Of a stretch of 64,000 nt of DNA, positions 54,033-63,862 are shown in pieces. This stretch comes from Pseudomonas silvicola (GTDB taxonomy: Bacteria > Pseudomonadota > Gammaproteobacteria > Pseudomonadales > Pseudomonadaceae), in contig NZ_CP093280.1 of the NCBI RefSeq assembly GCF_026651855.1, forward strand, positions 4,938,001-5,002,000. The letters are read 5' to 3'. Made by a program: the position numbers and the translations under genes. Position 1 is the stretch's first letter. Each line of letters starts with the position of its first letter. The notes beneath the pieces are model-generated. The model was not told where the DNA came from. It saw only the letters and a list, made by a program, of their open reading frames with translations, and searched no databases.

Positions 54033-54511
54033 ACAACCTGCTGATACTGGATGAGCAGGGCGCGCGGCTGGCTGCCGATGACCCCTGGACGCTGGTGCGT
54101 GACCTGGAAAGCGAATTGCCTCAGGGCCCATTGATCCTCCCGTTGTCCCGCTGGAACACACGTCAGGATGCCAGGCATGGCGTGTGGCTTGGCCCGGATG
54201 ATGATCTGGAAAGCCTGGAATTGTGGTTTGAAGCGCTGCCCCTGATTGCCCTGGACTTCCCCAATTTCCGTGATGGCCGGGCCTACAGCCAGGCCTACCT
54301 GTTGCGCACGCGCCTGGGCTGGACCGGCGAGCTGCGGGCCATTGGCGATGTGCTGCGCGACCAGCTCAGCCACATGCGCCAGTGCGGCTTCAGCAGTTTC
54401 GCCGTGCGCGAGGACAAATCCGCCGAAGACGCCCTCAAGGGCCTGGCTGGCATGAGTGTGCTGTACGGTCGCTCGGCCATCGAACCGCGGCCGTTGTTTC
54501 GCCGCCGCTGA
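54029..54511 (+). CDS. DUF934 protein, sulfite reductase partner
   Basis: A 160-aa protein of the DUF934 family, which occurs next to CysI-type sulfite reductase in Pseudomonas. Typical stretches are LPLSRWNTRQD, LELWFEALPLIALDFPNFRDGRAYSQAY and FSSFAVREDKS. It overlaps the CysI-like gene by four bases. The role is not known; it may help assemble or stabilise the reductase. Confidence 0.85.
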   Translation: MNNLLILDEQGARLAADDPWTLVRDLESELPQGPLILPLSRWNTRQDARHGVWLGPDDDLESLELWFEALPLIALDFPNFRDGRAYSQAYLLRTRLGWTGELRAIGDVLRDQLSHMRQCGFSSFAVREDKSAEDALKGLAGMSVLYGRSAIEPRPLFRRR

Positions 54512-54538
54512 ATTCATTCACTCCACCCGAGGTGGCTC

Positions 54539-55939
54539 ATGCTCAACCTGCCGGCGATTGACCTCGCCCGAATGCAGTTTGCATTCACCGTGTCATTCCA
54601 CATCATCTTTCCGGCCATCACCATTGGCCTGGCAAGTTTCCTCGCCGTGCTCGAAGGCCTGTGGCTCAAGACCCGCGACGACACCTACCGCGATCTCTAC
54701 CATTTCTGGTCGAAGATATTCGCCGTCAATTTTGGCATGGGCGTGGTCTCGGGACTGGTCATGGCCTATGAATTCGGCACCAACTGGAGCGGTTTCTCGC
54801 AGTTCGCCGGTTCGGTGACCGGGCCGTTGCTGACCTATGAAGTGCTCACGGCCTTCTTCCTCGAGGCCGGGTTCCTCGGTGTCATGCTGTTTGGCTGGAA
54901 CCGGGTAGGGCGGGGGCTGCACTTCTTTTCGTCGTGCATGGTGGCCCTGGGCACGATCATCTCGACCTTCTGGATTCTGGCCTCCAATAGCTGGATGCAG
55001 ACGCCCCAGGGCTACGAGATCGTCAATGGCCAGGTGGTACCTACCGACTGGCTGGCGGTGATCTTCAACCCGTCGTTTCCGTTCCGCCTGATGCACATGG
55101 CCACCGCTGCCTTTGTCGCCACGGCCTTCTTCGTCGGTGCCTCGGGTGCCTGGCACCTGCTGCGCGGCCGCGACAACCCGGCGGTCCGGCGGATGCTGTC
55201 GATGGCGATGTGGATGGCATTGATCGTCGCGCCCCTGCAGGCGGTGATCGGTGACATGCACGGCCTCAATACCCTCAAGCATCAGCCGGCCAAGATCGCG
55301 GCCATCGAAGGGCACTGGGAAAACACCGATGACAAACCCACACCGCTGATTCTGTTCGGCATCCCCGACATGCAGGCCGAGAAAACCAGGTATGCGGTGG
55401 AAATTCCGTACCTGGGCAGCCTGATCCTGACTCACAGCCTGGACAAGCAGATCCCGGCGTTGAAATCCTTTGCCCCCGAGGACCGCCCCAACTCGACGAT
55501 CATTTTCTGGTCGTTCCGCATCATGGCCGGCCTGGGCATGTTGATGATCGTGGTCGGCCTGTGGAGCCTGTGGCTGCGAAAGCGCGGCACCTTGTACCAG
55601 TGCCGGCCATTTCTGTACCTGGCGCTGTTCATGGGGCCCTCGGGCCTGATTGCCCTGCTGGCCGGCTGGTTCACCACTGAAGTGGGGCGTCAGCCCTGGG
55701 TGGTGTACGGCGTGATGCGCACCAAGGATGCCGTTGCCAACCACAGCGTCGAGCAATTGACGCTGACGCTGGTGCTGTTCGTGCTGGTGTACTTCAGCCT
55801 GTTTGGCACCGGCATCGGCTACATGATGCGCCTGGTGCGCAAGGGGCCGCAGCCTCACGTTGACCATGGCGCCCACGGGGGGCCAGGCCAATCCCGCACT
55901 CCGGCGCGGCCGCTGTCCGCTGCCGACGAGGAGAATTGA
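54539..55939 (+). CDS. cioA: Cytochrome bd-type ubiquinol oxidase subunit I (CioA)
   Basis: A 466-aa inner-membrane subunit with about nine helices. The heme/quinol motif GRQPWVVYGVMRT is present and the Q-loop is short, as in cyanide-insensitive CioA. Start ATG 54539 follows a GAGGTGG. It forms the oxidase with the next gene. This oxidase type resists cyanide and sulfide. Confidence 0.93.
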   Translation: MLNLPAIDLARMQFAFTVSFHIIFPAITIGLASFLAVLEGLWLKTRDDTYRDLYHFWSKIFAVNFGMGVVSGLVMAYEFGTNWSGFSQFAGSVTGPLLTYEVLTAFFLEAGFLGVMLFGWNRVGRGLHFFSSCMVALGTIISTFWILASNSWMQTPQGYEIVNGQVVPTDWLAVIFNPSFPFRLMHMATAAFVATAFFVGASGAWHLLRGRDNPAVRRMLSMAMWMALIVAPLQAVIGDMHGLNTLKHQPAKIAAIEGHWENTDDKPTPLILFGIPDMQAEKTRYAVEIPYLGSLILTHSLDKQIPALKSFAPEDRPNSTIIFWSFRIMAGLGMLMIVVGLWSLWLRKRGTLYQCRPFLYLALFMGPSGLIALLAGWFTTEVGRQPWVVYGVMRTKDAVANHSVEQLTLTLVLFVLVYFSLFGTGIGYMMRLVRKGPQPHVDHGAHGGPGQSRTPARPLSAADEEN

Positions 55940-55940
55940 G

Positions 55941-56948
55941 ATGGGTATCGATCTACCGCTGATCTGGGCAATCATCATTATCTTTGGGGTGATGATGTAC
56001 GTCGTCATGGACGGTTTCGACCTGGGGATCGGGATTCTCTTCCCGTTCGTGCCTGGCGAAAAAGACCGCGATGTAATGATGAATACAGTCGCCCCTGTGT
56101 GGGACGGCAATGAAACCTGGCTAGTGTTGGGTGGCGCGGCGCTGTTCGGCGCTTTCCCGCTGGCCTATGCGGTGGTGCTGTCGGCGCTTTACTTGCCGCT
56201 GGTACTGATGCTGGTGGGGCTGATTTTCCGGGGTGTTGCCTTTGAGTTTCGCTTCAAGGCCACCAAGGCCAAGCAGCACCTGTGGGACAAGGCCTTCATC
56301 GGCGGCTCGTTGGTGGCCACCTTCTTTCAGGGCGTGGCCTTGGGTGCGTTCATCGATGGCTTCACGGTTGTCAATCGCAGCTATGCGGGTGGGGCTTTTG
56401 ACTGGCTCACACCGTTCAGCCTGTTCTGTGGCGTCGGCCTGGTAGTGGCGTATGCGTTGCTGGGTTGCACCTGGTTGATCATGAAGACCGAGGGGCCGCT
56501 GCAACGGCAGATGCATCGCCTGGCCCGGCCATTGGCGCTGGTGCTGCTGGCGGTCATCGTGGCGGTCAGCATCTGGACGCCCCTCGCCCATGGCGATATC
56601 GCCGCGCGCTGGTTCAGCCTGCCTAACCTGTTCTGGTTCCTGCCAGTGCCGGTGCTGGTGGCGGTGGTGCTGGTGTGGCTGCTGCAGGCTGTGTCGAAAG
56701 AAGCCCATTACGCGCCGTTTCTGCTGACCCTGGCGCTGGTGTTCCTGGGCTATAGCGGCTTGGGCATCAGCCTGTGGCCGCACATCATTCCGCCGTCGAT
56801 CTCCATCGTCGAGGCTTCATCGCCACCGCAGAGTCAGGGCTTCATGTTGGTGGGGGCGCTGTTTATCCTGCCGTTCATCCTGGGGTACACCTTCTGGAGC
56901 TACTACGTGTTCCGGGGCAAGGTGCGGGCTGAAGACGGCTATCACTAA
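55941..56948 (+). CDS. cioB: Cytochrome bd-type ubiquinol oxidase subunit II (CioB)
   Basis: A 335-aa membrane protein with about eight to nine helices. The N terminus (LPLIWAIIIIFGVMMYVVMD then GFDLGIGILFPF) is the CydB/CioB mark. ATG 55941 follows GAGGAG one base after the CioA stop. It completes the oxidase. No CydX-like small ORF is obvious behind it; the 290-base gap that follows shows nothing clear. Confidence 0.92.
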   Translation: MGIDLPLIWAIIIIFGVMMYVVMDGFDLGIGILFPFVPGEKDRDVMMNTVAPVWDGNETWLVLGGAALFGAFPLAYAVVLSALYLPLVLMLVGLIFRGVAFEFRFKATKAKQHLWDKAFIGGSLVATFFQGVALGAFIDGFTVVNRSYAGGAFDWLTPFSLFCGVGLVVAYALLGCTWLIMKTEGPLQRQMHRLARPLALVLLAVIVAVSIWTPLAHGDIAARWFSLPNLFWFLPVPVLVAVVLVWLLQAVSKEAHYAPFLLTLALVFLGYSGLGISLWPHIIPPSISIVEASSPPQSQGFMLVGALFILPFILGYTFWSYYVFRGKVRAEDGYH

Positions 56949-57238
56949 GACGCCCCTGGGAACAGGCAGGCGACGGTGCGCATCGACTTCTTGAGGATAA
57001 AACGCATGCACCCTCATGGCTAGGCAGGCCCGGTATGACGCTGACTTCAGCGAAGCGCGTCTGATTGCCACTTCTACCTGGAAGTTGTTTCAAAGGCGAT
57101 GCCCGCCATCATACCCACAAGGTATGGCATCAGACCTTGGCAATATTGGCGTTCGGGCCGCCGCACAGGCGAAGATGAACCATCAGGCAGGCTTTTCCGC
57201 CGCCCTGCAACTATAAAAACAAATAGAGTGATGATGCC

Positions 57239-58204
57239 ATGCACACGCCGTTACTGGGCCAGCGCAGCGAAGTCTTCAACCAGGCCGACCCCCATGCCGT
57301 GTCGCTGTATGTGAACCAGCATGTGGGCAGCCATTGCATCGAGTTGCCACGCGCCAGCCGCCCCCAGGCGCACCTCAGCCACCGGGCGTTTGCCGAACTG
57401 GACCTGTGCCGTATTACTTACGGCGCTCCGGTGCGGGTGGTATCGCCTGCGCTGGAGCTGTGTTTCCACTTGCAGGTGTTGCTGCATGGCCATTGCCTGT
57501 GGCGCCATGCCCGCCAGGAGCACGCGCTGGCACCGGGCGAGTTGCTGATGATAAACCCCGATGACCCGGTGGACCTGACGTATTCGGCCGACTGCGAAAA
57601 ATTCATCGTCAAAGTGCCCGTGCGCCTGCTCGCCAGCCTGTGTAGCCAACAGCGTTGGGGCGTGCCCGAGGGTGGCGTGCGTTTCGTCCAGCACCGTTAC
57701 CGCCTGGACGATGTGCACGGGCTGGTGAGCCTGCTGGGCATGGTCTGCCAGGAAGCCGAGGAAGCAGAGGCGCAGCCGCTGGTGCAGTCCCATTACACCC
57801 AGATCGTCGCCAGCAAGCTGCTGTGCCTGCTCAAGACCAATGTACGCCGCGAAGGCGCCCAGGCGTCGCCGTTGAATTTCGAGCGGGTGCTGGCTTACAT
57901 CGACCGCCATTTGCAGCAGGAACTGGATACCGACACCTTGGCTCGCGTGGCCCAGGTCAGCCCGCGCACCCTGTACGGCCTGTTCGAGCGCAATGCTCAC
58001 ACCAGCCCCATCGACTACATCCGCCAGCGCCGCCTGGCGCGTGTCCATGCCTGCCTCAACGACCCGGGCTGCACGGTACGCAGCGTGTCGGAACTGGCCA
58101 TGGACTACGGCTTCATGCACCTGGGCCGGTTCTCCGAGCAGTACCGCAAGCAATTCGGCGAGCTACCGTCGCAGACGCTGCGCCAGCGTCGGAAAAACCC
58201 GTAG
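57239..58204 (+). CDS. AraC/XylS-family regulator
   Basis: A 321-aa activator-type protein. The N-terminal ligand-binding-like part (about 20-190) resembles AraC_binding_2. The AraC HTH domain covers about 215-318: LDTDTLARVAQVSPRTLYGLF, and the second helix SVSELAMDYGFMHLGRFSEQY. No divergent target is next to it; the downstream sigma factor gene is 152 bases away. Ligand unknown. Confidence 0.87.
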   Translation: MHTPLLGQRSEVFNQADPHAVSLYVNQHVGSHCIELPRASRPQAHLSHRAFAELDLCRITYGAPVRVVSPALELCFHLQVLLHGHCLWRHARQEHALAPGELLMINPDDPVDLTYSADCEKFIVKVPVRLLASLCSQQRWGVPEGGVRFVQHRYRLDDVHGLVSLLGMVCQEAEEAEAQPLVQSHYTQIVASKLLCLLKTNVRREGAQASPLNFERVLAYIDRHLQQELDTDTLARVAQVSPRTLYGLFERNAHTSPIDYIRQRRLARVHACLNDPGCTVRSVSELAMDYGFMHLGRFSEQYRKQFGELPSQTLRQRRKNP

Positions 58205-58356
58205 CGGGCCTGGCTGTCACCCTTGCCGCACCGGCGCCACGCGTAGCGCCTGTATATTTCCGAAACGCCGCACGCCAGCACTTTTTATTCTTTCCGGCAG
58301 TAATTCGGACTCTGCGATATTGGCCGCCCCCTCTCTTTCGGTTCAGGCTCGCCAGG

Positions 58357-58851
58357 ATGTCTCGTCATCTGCTGCTCGCTTCGCTGTTCAAGGACCACTA
58401 CACCTGGCTGCGCAGTCGCGCGGCCAGGGCCATGGGTTGCCATTTCAGTGGCGAGGACATCGCCGCCGAAACCTTTCTGCGGGTGCTGGGGCTGCCGGAC
58501 CTGAGCGCGGTGCGTGAGCCGCGTGCCTTGCTGACCACGATCGCCAAACGCCTGATGGTGGACACCTGGCGGCGTGGCGACCTGGAGCGCGCTTACCTGG
58601 CCTCGTTGCAGGATGAACCGGCCAACAGTGTGCCAACCCCTGACGAGCGCGCCGAACTGGTGGAGATGCTGCTACGCCTGGACCAACTGCTCGATGGCTT
58701 GCCCGGGCTTGGAAAGGCTGTGTTCGTGCACAGCTACCTCGGCGGTTTGACCTACGTCGAGATCGGCCAGCAACTGGGTATTTCCAAGAGCCGCGTGCAG
58801 CAGTACATGGAGCAGGCGCTGGCGCAGTGCCTGCTGGTGCTGGTGCCATGA
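58357..58851 (+). CDS. ECF sigma factor, FecI-like
   Basis: A 164-aa sigma-70 factor of the FecI type. Region 2 (LLASLFKDHYTWLRSRAARA, EDIAAETFLRVLG) and region 4 (YLGGLTYVEIGQQLGISKSRVQQYMEQAL) are present. ATG 58357 is chosen because sigma-70 begins there. It overlaps the anti-sigma gene by ATGA. The signal is expected to come from the receptor downstream. Confidence 0.9.
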   Translation: MSRHLLLASLFKDHYTWLRSRAARAMGCHFSGEDIAAETFLRVLGLPDLSAVREPRALLTTIAKRLMVDTWRRGDLERAYLASLQDEPANSVPTPDERAELVEMLLRLDQLLDGLPGLGKAVFVHSYLGGLTYVEIGQQLGISKSRVQQYMEQALAQCLLVLVP

Positions 58852-59795
58852 GCCAGGCCACCCGCGAACAGGTCATTGCCGAAGCGGCTCGCTGGCTGGC
58901 GCTGCTGCGCAGCGGCGATATCGATGCGCTGCAGCAGCAGGCCTTTCTCGACTGGCAAGCCCGCAGCCCGTTGCACGCTACCCTGGTGGCCGCTTTCGAG
59001 GCACAAGTAGGGGCGCTGACGGCCTCGGGGCTGGGCCGTGAGCCGGGGCGGGTGGTCCGCGTACTGGGCACGCCGTCGAGCCGCCGCGGCTTCCTGCGGG
59101 CCGGGCTGGCGGTGGCGGGGTTAGCCCTGGGAGCCGGGGTGCTGTCGCGCCTGGGCGCGAGCGGCTTTGTCTGGCCGGGGGAGCTGTACACCGGCATTGG
59201 CGAACGCCGCCATTTCACCCTGGCCGATGGCAGTGGGCTTGATCTCAATGCGGCGAGCCGTGTAGCCCCACACTTTGCGCCGGGCGTGCGCGGCCTGCGC
59301 CTGCAGCGCGGGGAGCTGCTGGTGGAGGTAGCTCCCGGCCGGGTGCCATTCGAATTGCACACCGAGGGTGGTCGCCTGGCGCTGCAGGAGCATCGTTGCC
59401 TGTTGCGCGAGGAGGGCAGCGGCTGGTTCGTGCAGGCGCAGGGTAGCCCGGTGCGGTGGCATAACGAACAGGGCAGCCAGCAGGTCATCGCTGCCGGCCA
59501 CTGGGCACGCTTTGACCGTGCCGGCATCTTCGCCAGCGGGCACGCCAACGGCGATGAAAGCGAGTGGCTCAGCGGTTTGCTGAGCGTCGATGATCGCCCG
59601 TTGGCCGAGGTGGTCGAACGCCTGCGTGCTTACCATCGTGGGTTGTTGACCCTGGCACCGGCCATTGCCGGGTTGCGGGTCAGCGGGATTTTCCCGCTGG
59701 ACGACAGCCAGCGCGCGCTGCACATGCTGGCGCACAGCTTGCCCGTTCGCGTGCAGCGCACCACGGACCTGTGGGTCAGCCTGGAGCCCGCCTGA
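58848..59795 (+). CDS. FecR-type anti-sigma factor
   Basis: A 315-aa inner-membrane regulator. The cytoplasmic N-terminal part (WLALLRSGDIDALQQQAFLDW) is the anti-sigma domain. One transmembrane segment follows SRRGFLRAG (LAVAGLALGAGVL), and the periplasmic FecR part includes YTGIGERRHFTLADGSGLDLN. The Arg pair ahead of the segment may be Tat-like. It links the receptor plug to the FecI-like factor. Confidence 0.9.
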   Translation: MSQATREQVIAEAARWLALLRSGDIDALQQQAFLDWQARSPLHATLVAAFEAQVGALTASGLGREPGRVVRVLGTPSSRRGFLRAGLAVAGLALGAGVLSRLGASGFVWPGELYTGIGERRHFTLADGSGLDLNAASRVAPHFAPGVRGLRLQRGELLVEVAPGRVPFELHTEGGRLALQEHRCLLREEGSGWFVQAQGSPVRWHNEQGSQQVIAAGHWARFDRAGIFASGHANGDESEWLSGLLSVDDRPLAEVVERLRAYHRGLLTLAPAIAGLRVSGIFPLDDSQRALHMLAHSLPVRVQRTTDLWVSLEPA

Positions 59796-59894
59796 CAAAC
59801 CGTTATGAGCTTGGACCGAAACGATCTGTAGGTACGCTGGAAAATTTCAGCACTGCTTCGTCAACAGGCCATTCAACACAACAGGAATGGCGCA

Positions 59895-62453
59895 ATGACG
59901 CAGCCACGACGCTTATCGCTTCCCCTCAACCACCTGGTGCTGGCCATGGCCCTGGCCGCGTGCAGTTCCGTGCCGATGGCCGCCATGGCCGACCAGACGG
60001 TTGGCAAACGGCACCACTACAACATCGCCCCCGGCCCCCTGGGGTCGGTACTGCTGAGCATTTCGCGGCAGAGCGGGCAATTGATCGCCTTCGACGCCAC
60101 CACCGTGCAAGGGCGCCTGGCGCCTGCCATCAGCGGCGACCTGGACGTTGATCAGGCCCTGGGCCGAGCGCTGCAAGGCAGTGGCCTGGTGGCCGAGCAT
60201 GATGCCAATGGCACGGTCAGCCTGGTACCTGCCAAAACCGCGGCAGCCACCCCGGAGAAAGCCTTGCAGACGGTGACCGTCACGGCCCGCCGCCGCGAGG
60301 AAAATGCCCAGGACGTGCCTACCGCGATCACCAGTCTCAGTGGCAACGCCCTGGAAGCCCAGCGTATCTACCGCATTCAGGACATCCAGCAACTGGTGCC
60401 CAGCACCACCGTGGCCTATGTTCACCCACGCCAGTCGAGCATCGCCGTGCGCGGGTTGGGCAACAATGCCGCCAGCGATGGGCTGGAAGGCAGCGTCGGC
60501 GTGTACCTGGACAACGTCTACCTGAGCCGCCCCGGCATGGCTGCCTTCGACCTCCTGGACATCGACCAGATCGACGTGCTGCGTGGCCCCCAGGGCACCC
60601 TGTTCGGCAAGAACACCACGGCTGGGGTGGTCAACGTCACCACGCGGCCGCCCACCTTTACCCCGGAACGCACGGTGGAAATGTCCACGGGCAGCCGTGG
60701 CTACGTACAGACGCGCGGTACCCTTTCCGGGCCGATCACCGACACCCTGGCCGGCCGCCTGTCGGCCACGCGTACCCACGATGACGGGTTTATCAAGAAC
60801 GAATACAACGGGCACGAACTCAACGGGGGCACCCGGGACGGCCTGCGGGGGCAACTGCTCTACAAGCCCGACGACGACTTCAGCCTGCGCCTGATCGCCA
60901 GCTACAACGACGAGGACTCCAGCGCCGGCACCTTCCCGTTGTACAGCACCGGCCCGACCATCAACGGCGTCAACCGCTACGCCCAGCGCGCCGCCGCGGC
61001 CGGCGCCACCCTGGTGTACGGTGACAAGGTCAACATCGACTCGGGGCAGAGCATCAAGGTCCATCAAAGCGGCTTGAGTGCCGAAGCCAACTGGCGCATG
61101 GCCAACGACTTCACCCTGACGTCGATCACGTCCTACCGCACCTGGAACTTCAAGCCCAGCAATGATGATGGCCTCGATGTGCCGGCCTACTACGGCACGG
61201 GCGTGGACGTGCATGACCGCGAGTGGTCCCAGGAATTTCGCCTGGCGTCGCCCAAGGGCACCTATTTCGATTACGTGCTGGGGGCGTACTACTTTGGCCA
61301 GAGCCTGAACAACGAGTCGTTCACCCGCTATGGCCCCAAGGCCGATATCTGGACCGGCACGCCCACTGGCGCGCTCAACAACGTCAACTCCTACGGCTAT
61401 GGCCATATCGACGTGGACAGCTACGCGCTGTTCGCCCAAGGCACCTGGCACCTGACGCCCAAGCTCGACCTGACGGCCGGGGTGCGCGCAACGTACGAAG
61501 AGAAGAGCGGCTGGGTCAACCGCGAGGCGCCCGAAGGAGGCGCGGCAGTCACTGGCGCGGCCGCTACCTCGCGCCAGGCGCAGATCGGCGCCTACGACTC
61601 GGGCAACGTTGGCCTGCACGCCACCAGCCCGTCGGGCCTGTTGAGCCTGGCCTACCACGTTGACGACAACCTGATGGGCTACGCCTCGCTGTCCCACGGG
61701 GAGAAGTCCGGCGGTATCAACATGACGGTGGCCAGCGCGCCGACGGCGGGCGCAGATTCGCTGCTGGTGGGTACAGAGCGTGCCAACGCTGCGGAGCTGG
61801 GGCTCAAGAGCAGTTGGTGGGACCACCGCGTCACCTTCAACACCGACGTGTTCTGGACTCAGGTCGATGGCTACCAGACCAACGCCTACGACGTGGCCAG
61901 TACCAGTTTCTACCTGACCAACGCTGGCAGCGTACGCTCGCGCGGGGTGGAGTTCGACACCTCGATCCTGCCCATCGACAACCTGACCATCAACATCAAC
62001 GGCTCGTACAACCAGGTGACCTACCTGGACTACAAGGACGCACCATGCCCGACCGAGATCAGCTTTCAGCCAGGTGCCCCCAAGACCTGCGACCTGACCG
62101 GCCACACGGTGGCCAACGCGCCGCGCTGGATAGCCAACGTCAACGGTGAGTACCACTGGAACCTGGATAACAGCCTCACCCCCTACGTGACCGGTAGCTA
62201 CGCCTACCGTTCGGGCGCGCCTGGCACGGTGGACGACTCCTCTTACGCGCAGATCCCGGCCTATTACCTGGTCAACCTGTCCACGGGCTTGCGCGGCAAC
62301 TTCCATGCGGGGCAGTGGGACCTTTCCCTGTGGGCCAAGAACGCGTTCAACCGGCGTTACTACACAGGGCTTTCAAACAAGAACAACGGCGGTTTCGTTT
62401 CCTTCCTGGGTGACCCGCGCACCCTGGGCGTGACCGCGCGCTACGACTTCTGA
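59895..62453 (+). CDS. TonB-dependent receptor with STN signalling domain
   Basis: An 852-aa outer-membrane transducer. After the signal (LVLAMALAACSSVPMAAMA) an STN domain (about 35-105; YNIAPGPLGSVLLSISRQSG) contacts FecR. The plug starts about QTVTVTARRREENAQDVPTA, with a barrel ending FLGDPRTLGVTARYDF. The plug and barrel also resemble receptors of the flavonoid/sterol-type group. Its neighbours are a sulfatase and its activator, so its cargo may be a sulfate ester rather than iron; inference. Confidence 0.92.
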   Translation: MTQPRRLSLPLNHLVLAMALAACSSVPMAAMADQTVGKRHHYNIAPGPLGSVLLSISRQSGQLIAFDATTVQGRLAPAISGDLDVDQALGRALQGSGLVAEHDANGTVSLVPAKTAAATPEKALQTVTVTARRREENAQDVPTAITSLSGNALEAQRIYRIQDIQQLVPSTTVAYVHPRQSSIAVRGLGNNAASDGLEGSVGVYLDNVYLSRPGMAAFDLLDIDQIDVLRGPQGTLFGKNTTAGVVNVTTRPPTFTPERTVEMSTGSRGYVQTRGTLSGPITDTLAGRLSATRTHDDGFIKNEYNGHELNGGTRDGLRGQLLYKPDDDFSLRLIASYNDEDSSAGTFPLYSTGPTINGVNRYAQRAAAAGATLVYGDKVNIDSGQSIKVHQSGLSAEANWRMANDFTLTSITSYRTWNFKPSNDDGLDVPAYYGTGVDVHDREWSQEFRLASPKGTYFDYVLGAYYFGQSLNNESFTRYGPKADIWTGTPTGALNNVNSYGYGHIDVDSYALFAQGTWHLTPKLDLTAGVRATYEEKSGWVNREAPEGGAAVTGAAATSRQAQIGAYDSGNVGLHATSPSGLLSLAYHVDDNLMGYASLSHGEKSGGINMTVASAPTAGADSLLVGTERANAAELGLKSSWWDHRVTFNTDVFWTQVDGYQTNAYDVASTSFYLTNAGSVRSRGVEFDTSILPIDNLTININGSYNQVTYLDYKDAPCPTEISFQPGAPKTCDLTGHTVANAPRWIANVNGEYHWNLDNSLTPYVTGSYAYRSGAPGTVDDSSYAQIPAYYLVNLSTGLRGNFHAGQWDLSLWAKNAFNRRYYTGLSNKNNGGFVSFLGDPRTLGVTARYDF

Positions 62454-62464
62454 GGGGCAGAACC

Positions 62465-63862
62465 ATGACTAACTATTTCACCAGACTCGGCCGCCGGCAC
62501 TTCCTGGAGCTGGCCGGCACTACCCTGGCCATGAGTGCGTTGCCCTCGTTCGCCCAGGCGGGCGGGCGCAAACCCAATATAATCTTCATCCTGGCCGATG
62601 ACCTGGGCATCGGCGACGTGGGCTGCTATGGCCAAAGCCGCATCCTGACGCCCAACATCGACCGCCTGGCCCGCGAAGGCAAACGCTTTACCCAGGCCTA
62701 CGCTGGCGCGCCAATCTGCTCGCCCTCGCGCTGTACCCTGATGACCGGGCTCAACACAGGCCATAGCCGCATACGCGGCAACTTCGCCCTGGGCGGGGGC
62801 ATTGTCGGCACCAAGGGCGGTGAGTCGGTGCGCCGTGCCAACCTGCAAGCCTCGGACATCACCGTGGCCCAGCAACTGCAGGCGTTGGGCTACCACAGCG
62901 GCCTGATGGGCAAATGGCACCTGGACGGCTTCGACCCCGCGGCCACACCGCTGGACCACGGCTTTGACGAATTTCGCGGCTGGCTGATCCAGACCCCCAG
63001 CACCCAGGGCTATTTCCCCACCCAGCGTTACCACAACCGTGAGCTGGTCGATATTCCCCAGGCACTGGGGCACACGGCGGCCCATTACGAAACCGACCTG
63101 TGCACGGACGACGCCTGCGACTTCATCCGGCGCAACCACGCCGATCCGTTCTTCCTGTTCGTGGGCTACAGCGCCCCGCACAGCCCGTATATTTCCCCCA
63201 GCTACGGTTCATTCGCCGGTGAACCCTGGAGCCAGGACCAGAAATCCTACGCGGCCATGATCGAACTCATGGACCAGGGCGTGGGCAGCGTGTTGCGCAC
63301 CGTGGCCGAACAGGGCCTGGACCGCGACACCGTGGTGTTCTTCGCCTCCGACAATGGCGCCCGCTCGGAAGCCACCCCTGCGCAGACGGCGGTGGTGGAA
63401 TTCTTCGACTCCAGCGGTGTGTATCGCGGCTACAAACGTGACCTGTACGAGGGTGGCATCCACGAACCCTTCATCGTGCGCTGGCCGGGTACCATCGACG
63501 CAGGCAGCCTGAGCGATGAGCCGGTGTACTTTCCCGACTTTCTTCCTACCGCCATGGCACTCGCCGGTGCGGCACCGGTGCTGGGGGATGGCGTTGACAT
63601 CAGCCCTTTGCTGCACCATGACGCGGCGCGGCTGGCGCCCCGGTATTTCTACTGGGAAACCTTCGAGCCTGAGTTTCGCCAAGCTGTGCGCCGGGGCAAC
63701 TGGAAGGCTATCCGCCTGAGCAAGGGGTTGCCCCTGGAACTGTATGACCTCAAGGCAGACCCACGTGAAACCCGCGATATCGCCGCCCAGCACCCGCAGG
63801 TCATCGCGGAGCTGGAGCACTACCTGCTGACGGCCCGCACCGCGTCGGTGGAATACCCATGA
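62465..63862 (+). CDS. Cys-type sulfatase with Tat-like signal
   Basis: A 465-aa sulfatase. N terminus LGRRHFLELAGTTLAMSA suggests a twin-arginine signal. Metal motif LADDLGIGDVGCYG, and the catalytic CSPSRCTLMTG with Cys85 to be converted to formylglycine. HSPYISP and SDNGARSEA follow. It hydrolyses sulfate esters, probably in the periplasm. Its stop overlaps the activating enzyme gene by ATGA, so they are coupled. Confidence 0.93.
   Translation: MTNYFTRLGRRHFLELAGTTLAMSALPSFAQAGGRKPNIIFILADDLGIGDVGCYGQSRILTPNIDRLAREGKRFTQAYAGAPICSPSRCTLMTGLNTGHSRIRGNFALGGGIVGTKGGESVRRANLQASDITVAQQLQALGYHSGLMGKWHLDGFDPAATPLDHGFDEFRGWLIQTPSTQGYFPTQRYHNRELVDIPQALGHTAAHYETDLCTDDACDFIRRNHADPFFLFVGYSAPHSPYISPSYGSFAGEPWSQDQKSYAAMIELMDQGVGSVLRTVAEQGLDRDTVVFFASDNGARSEATPAQTAVVEFFDSSGVYRGYKRDLYEGGIHEPFIVRWPGTIDAGSLSDEPVYFPDFLPTAMALAGAAPVLGDGVDISPLLHHDAARLAPRYFYWETFEPEFRQAVRRGNWKAIRLSKGLPLELYDLKADPRETRDIAAQHPQVIAELEHYLLTARTASVEYP

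Noticed and set aside
59839-59862. ECF-type promoter of the STN receptor (GGAAAAT...CGTC)
   Set aside because: The spacing between the boxes is only 13 bases, shorter than the usual 16 to 17 for this sigma group, so I do not claim it.
59913-62306. 797-aa antisense frame
   Set aside because: It lies opposite the STN-TonB receptor, which has full domain evidence on the other strand.
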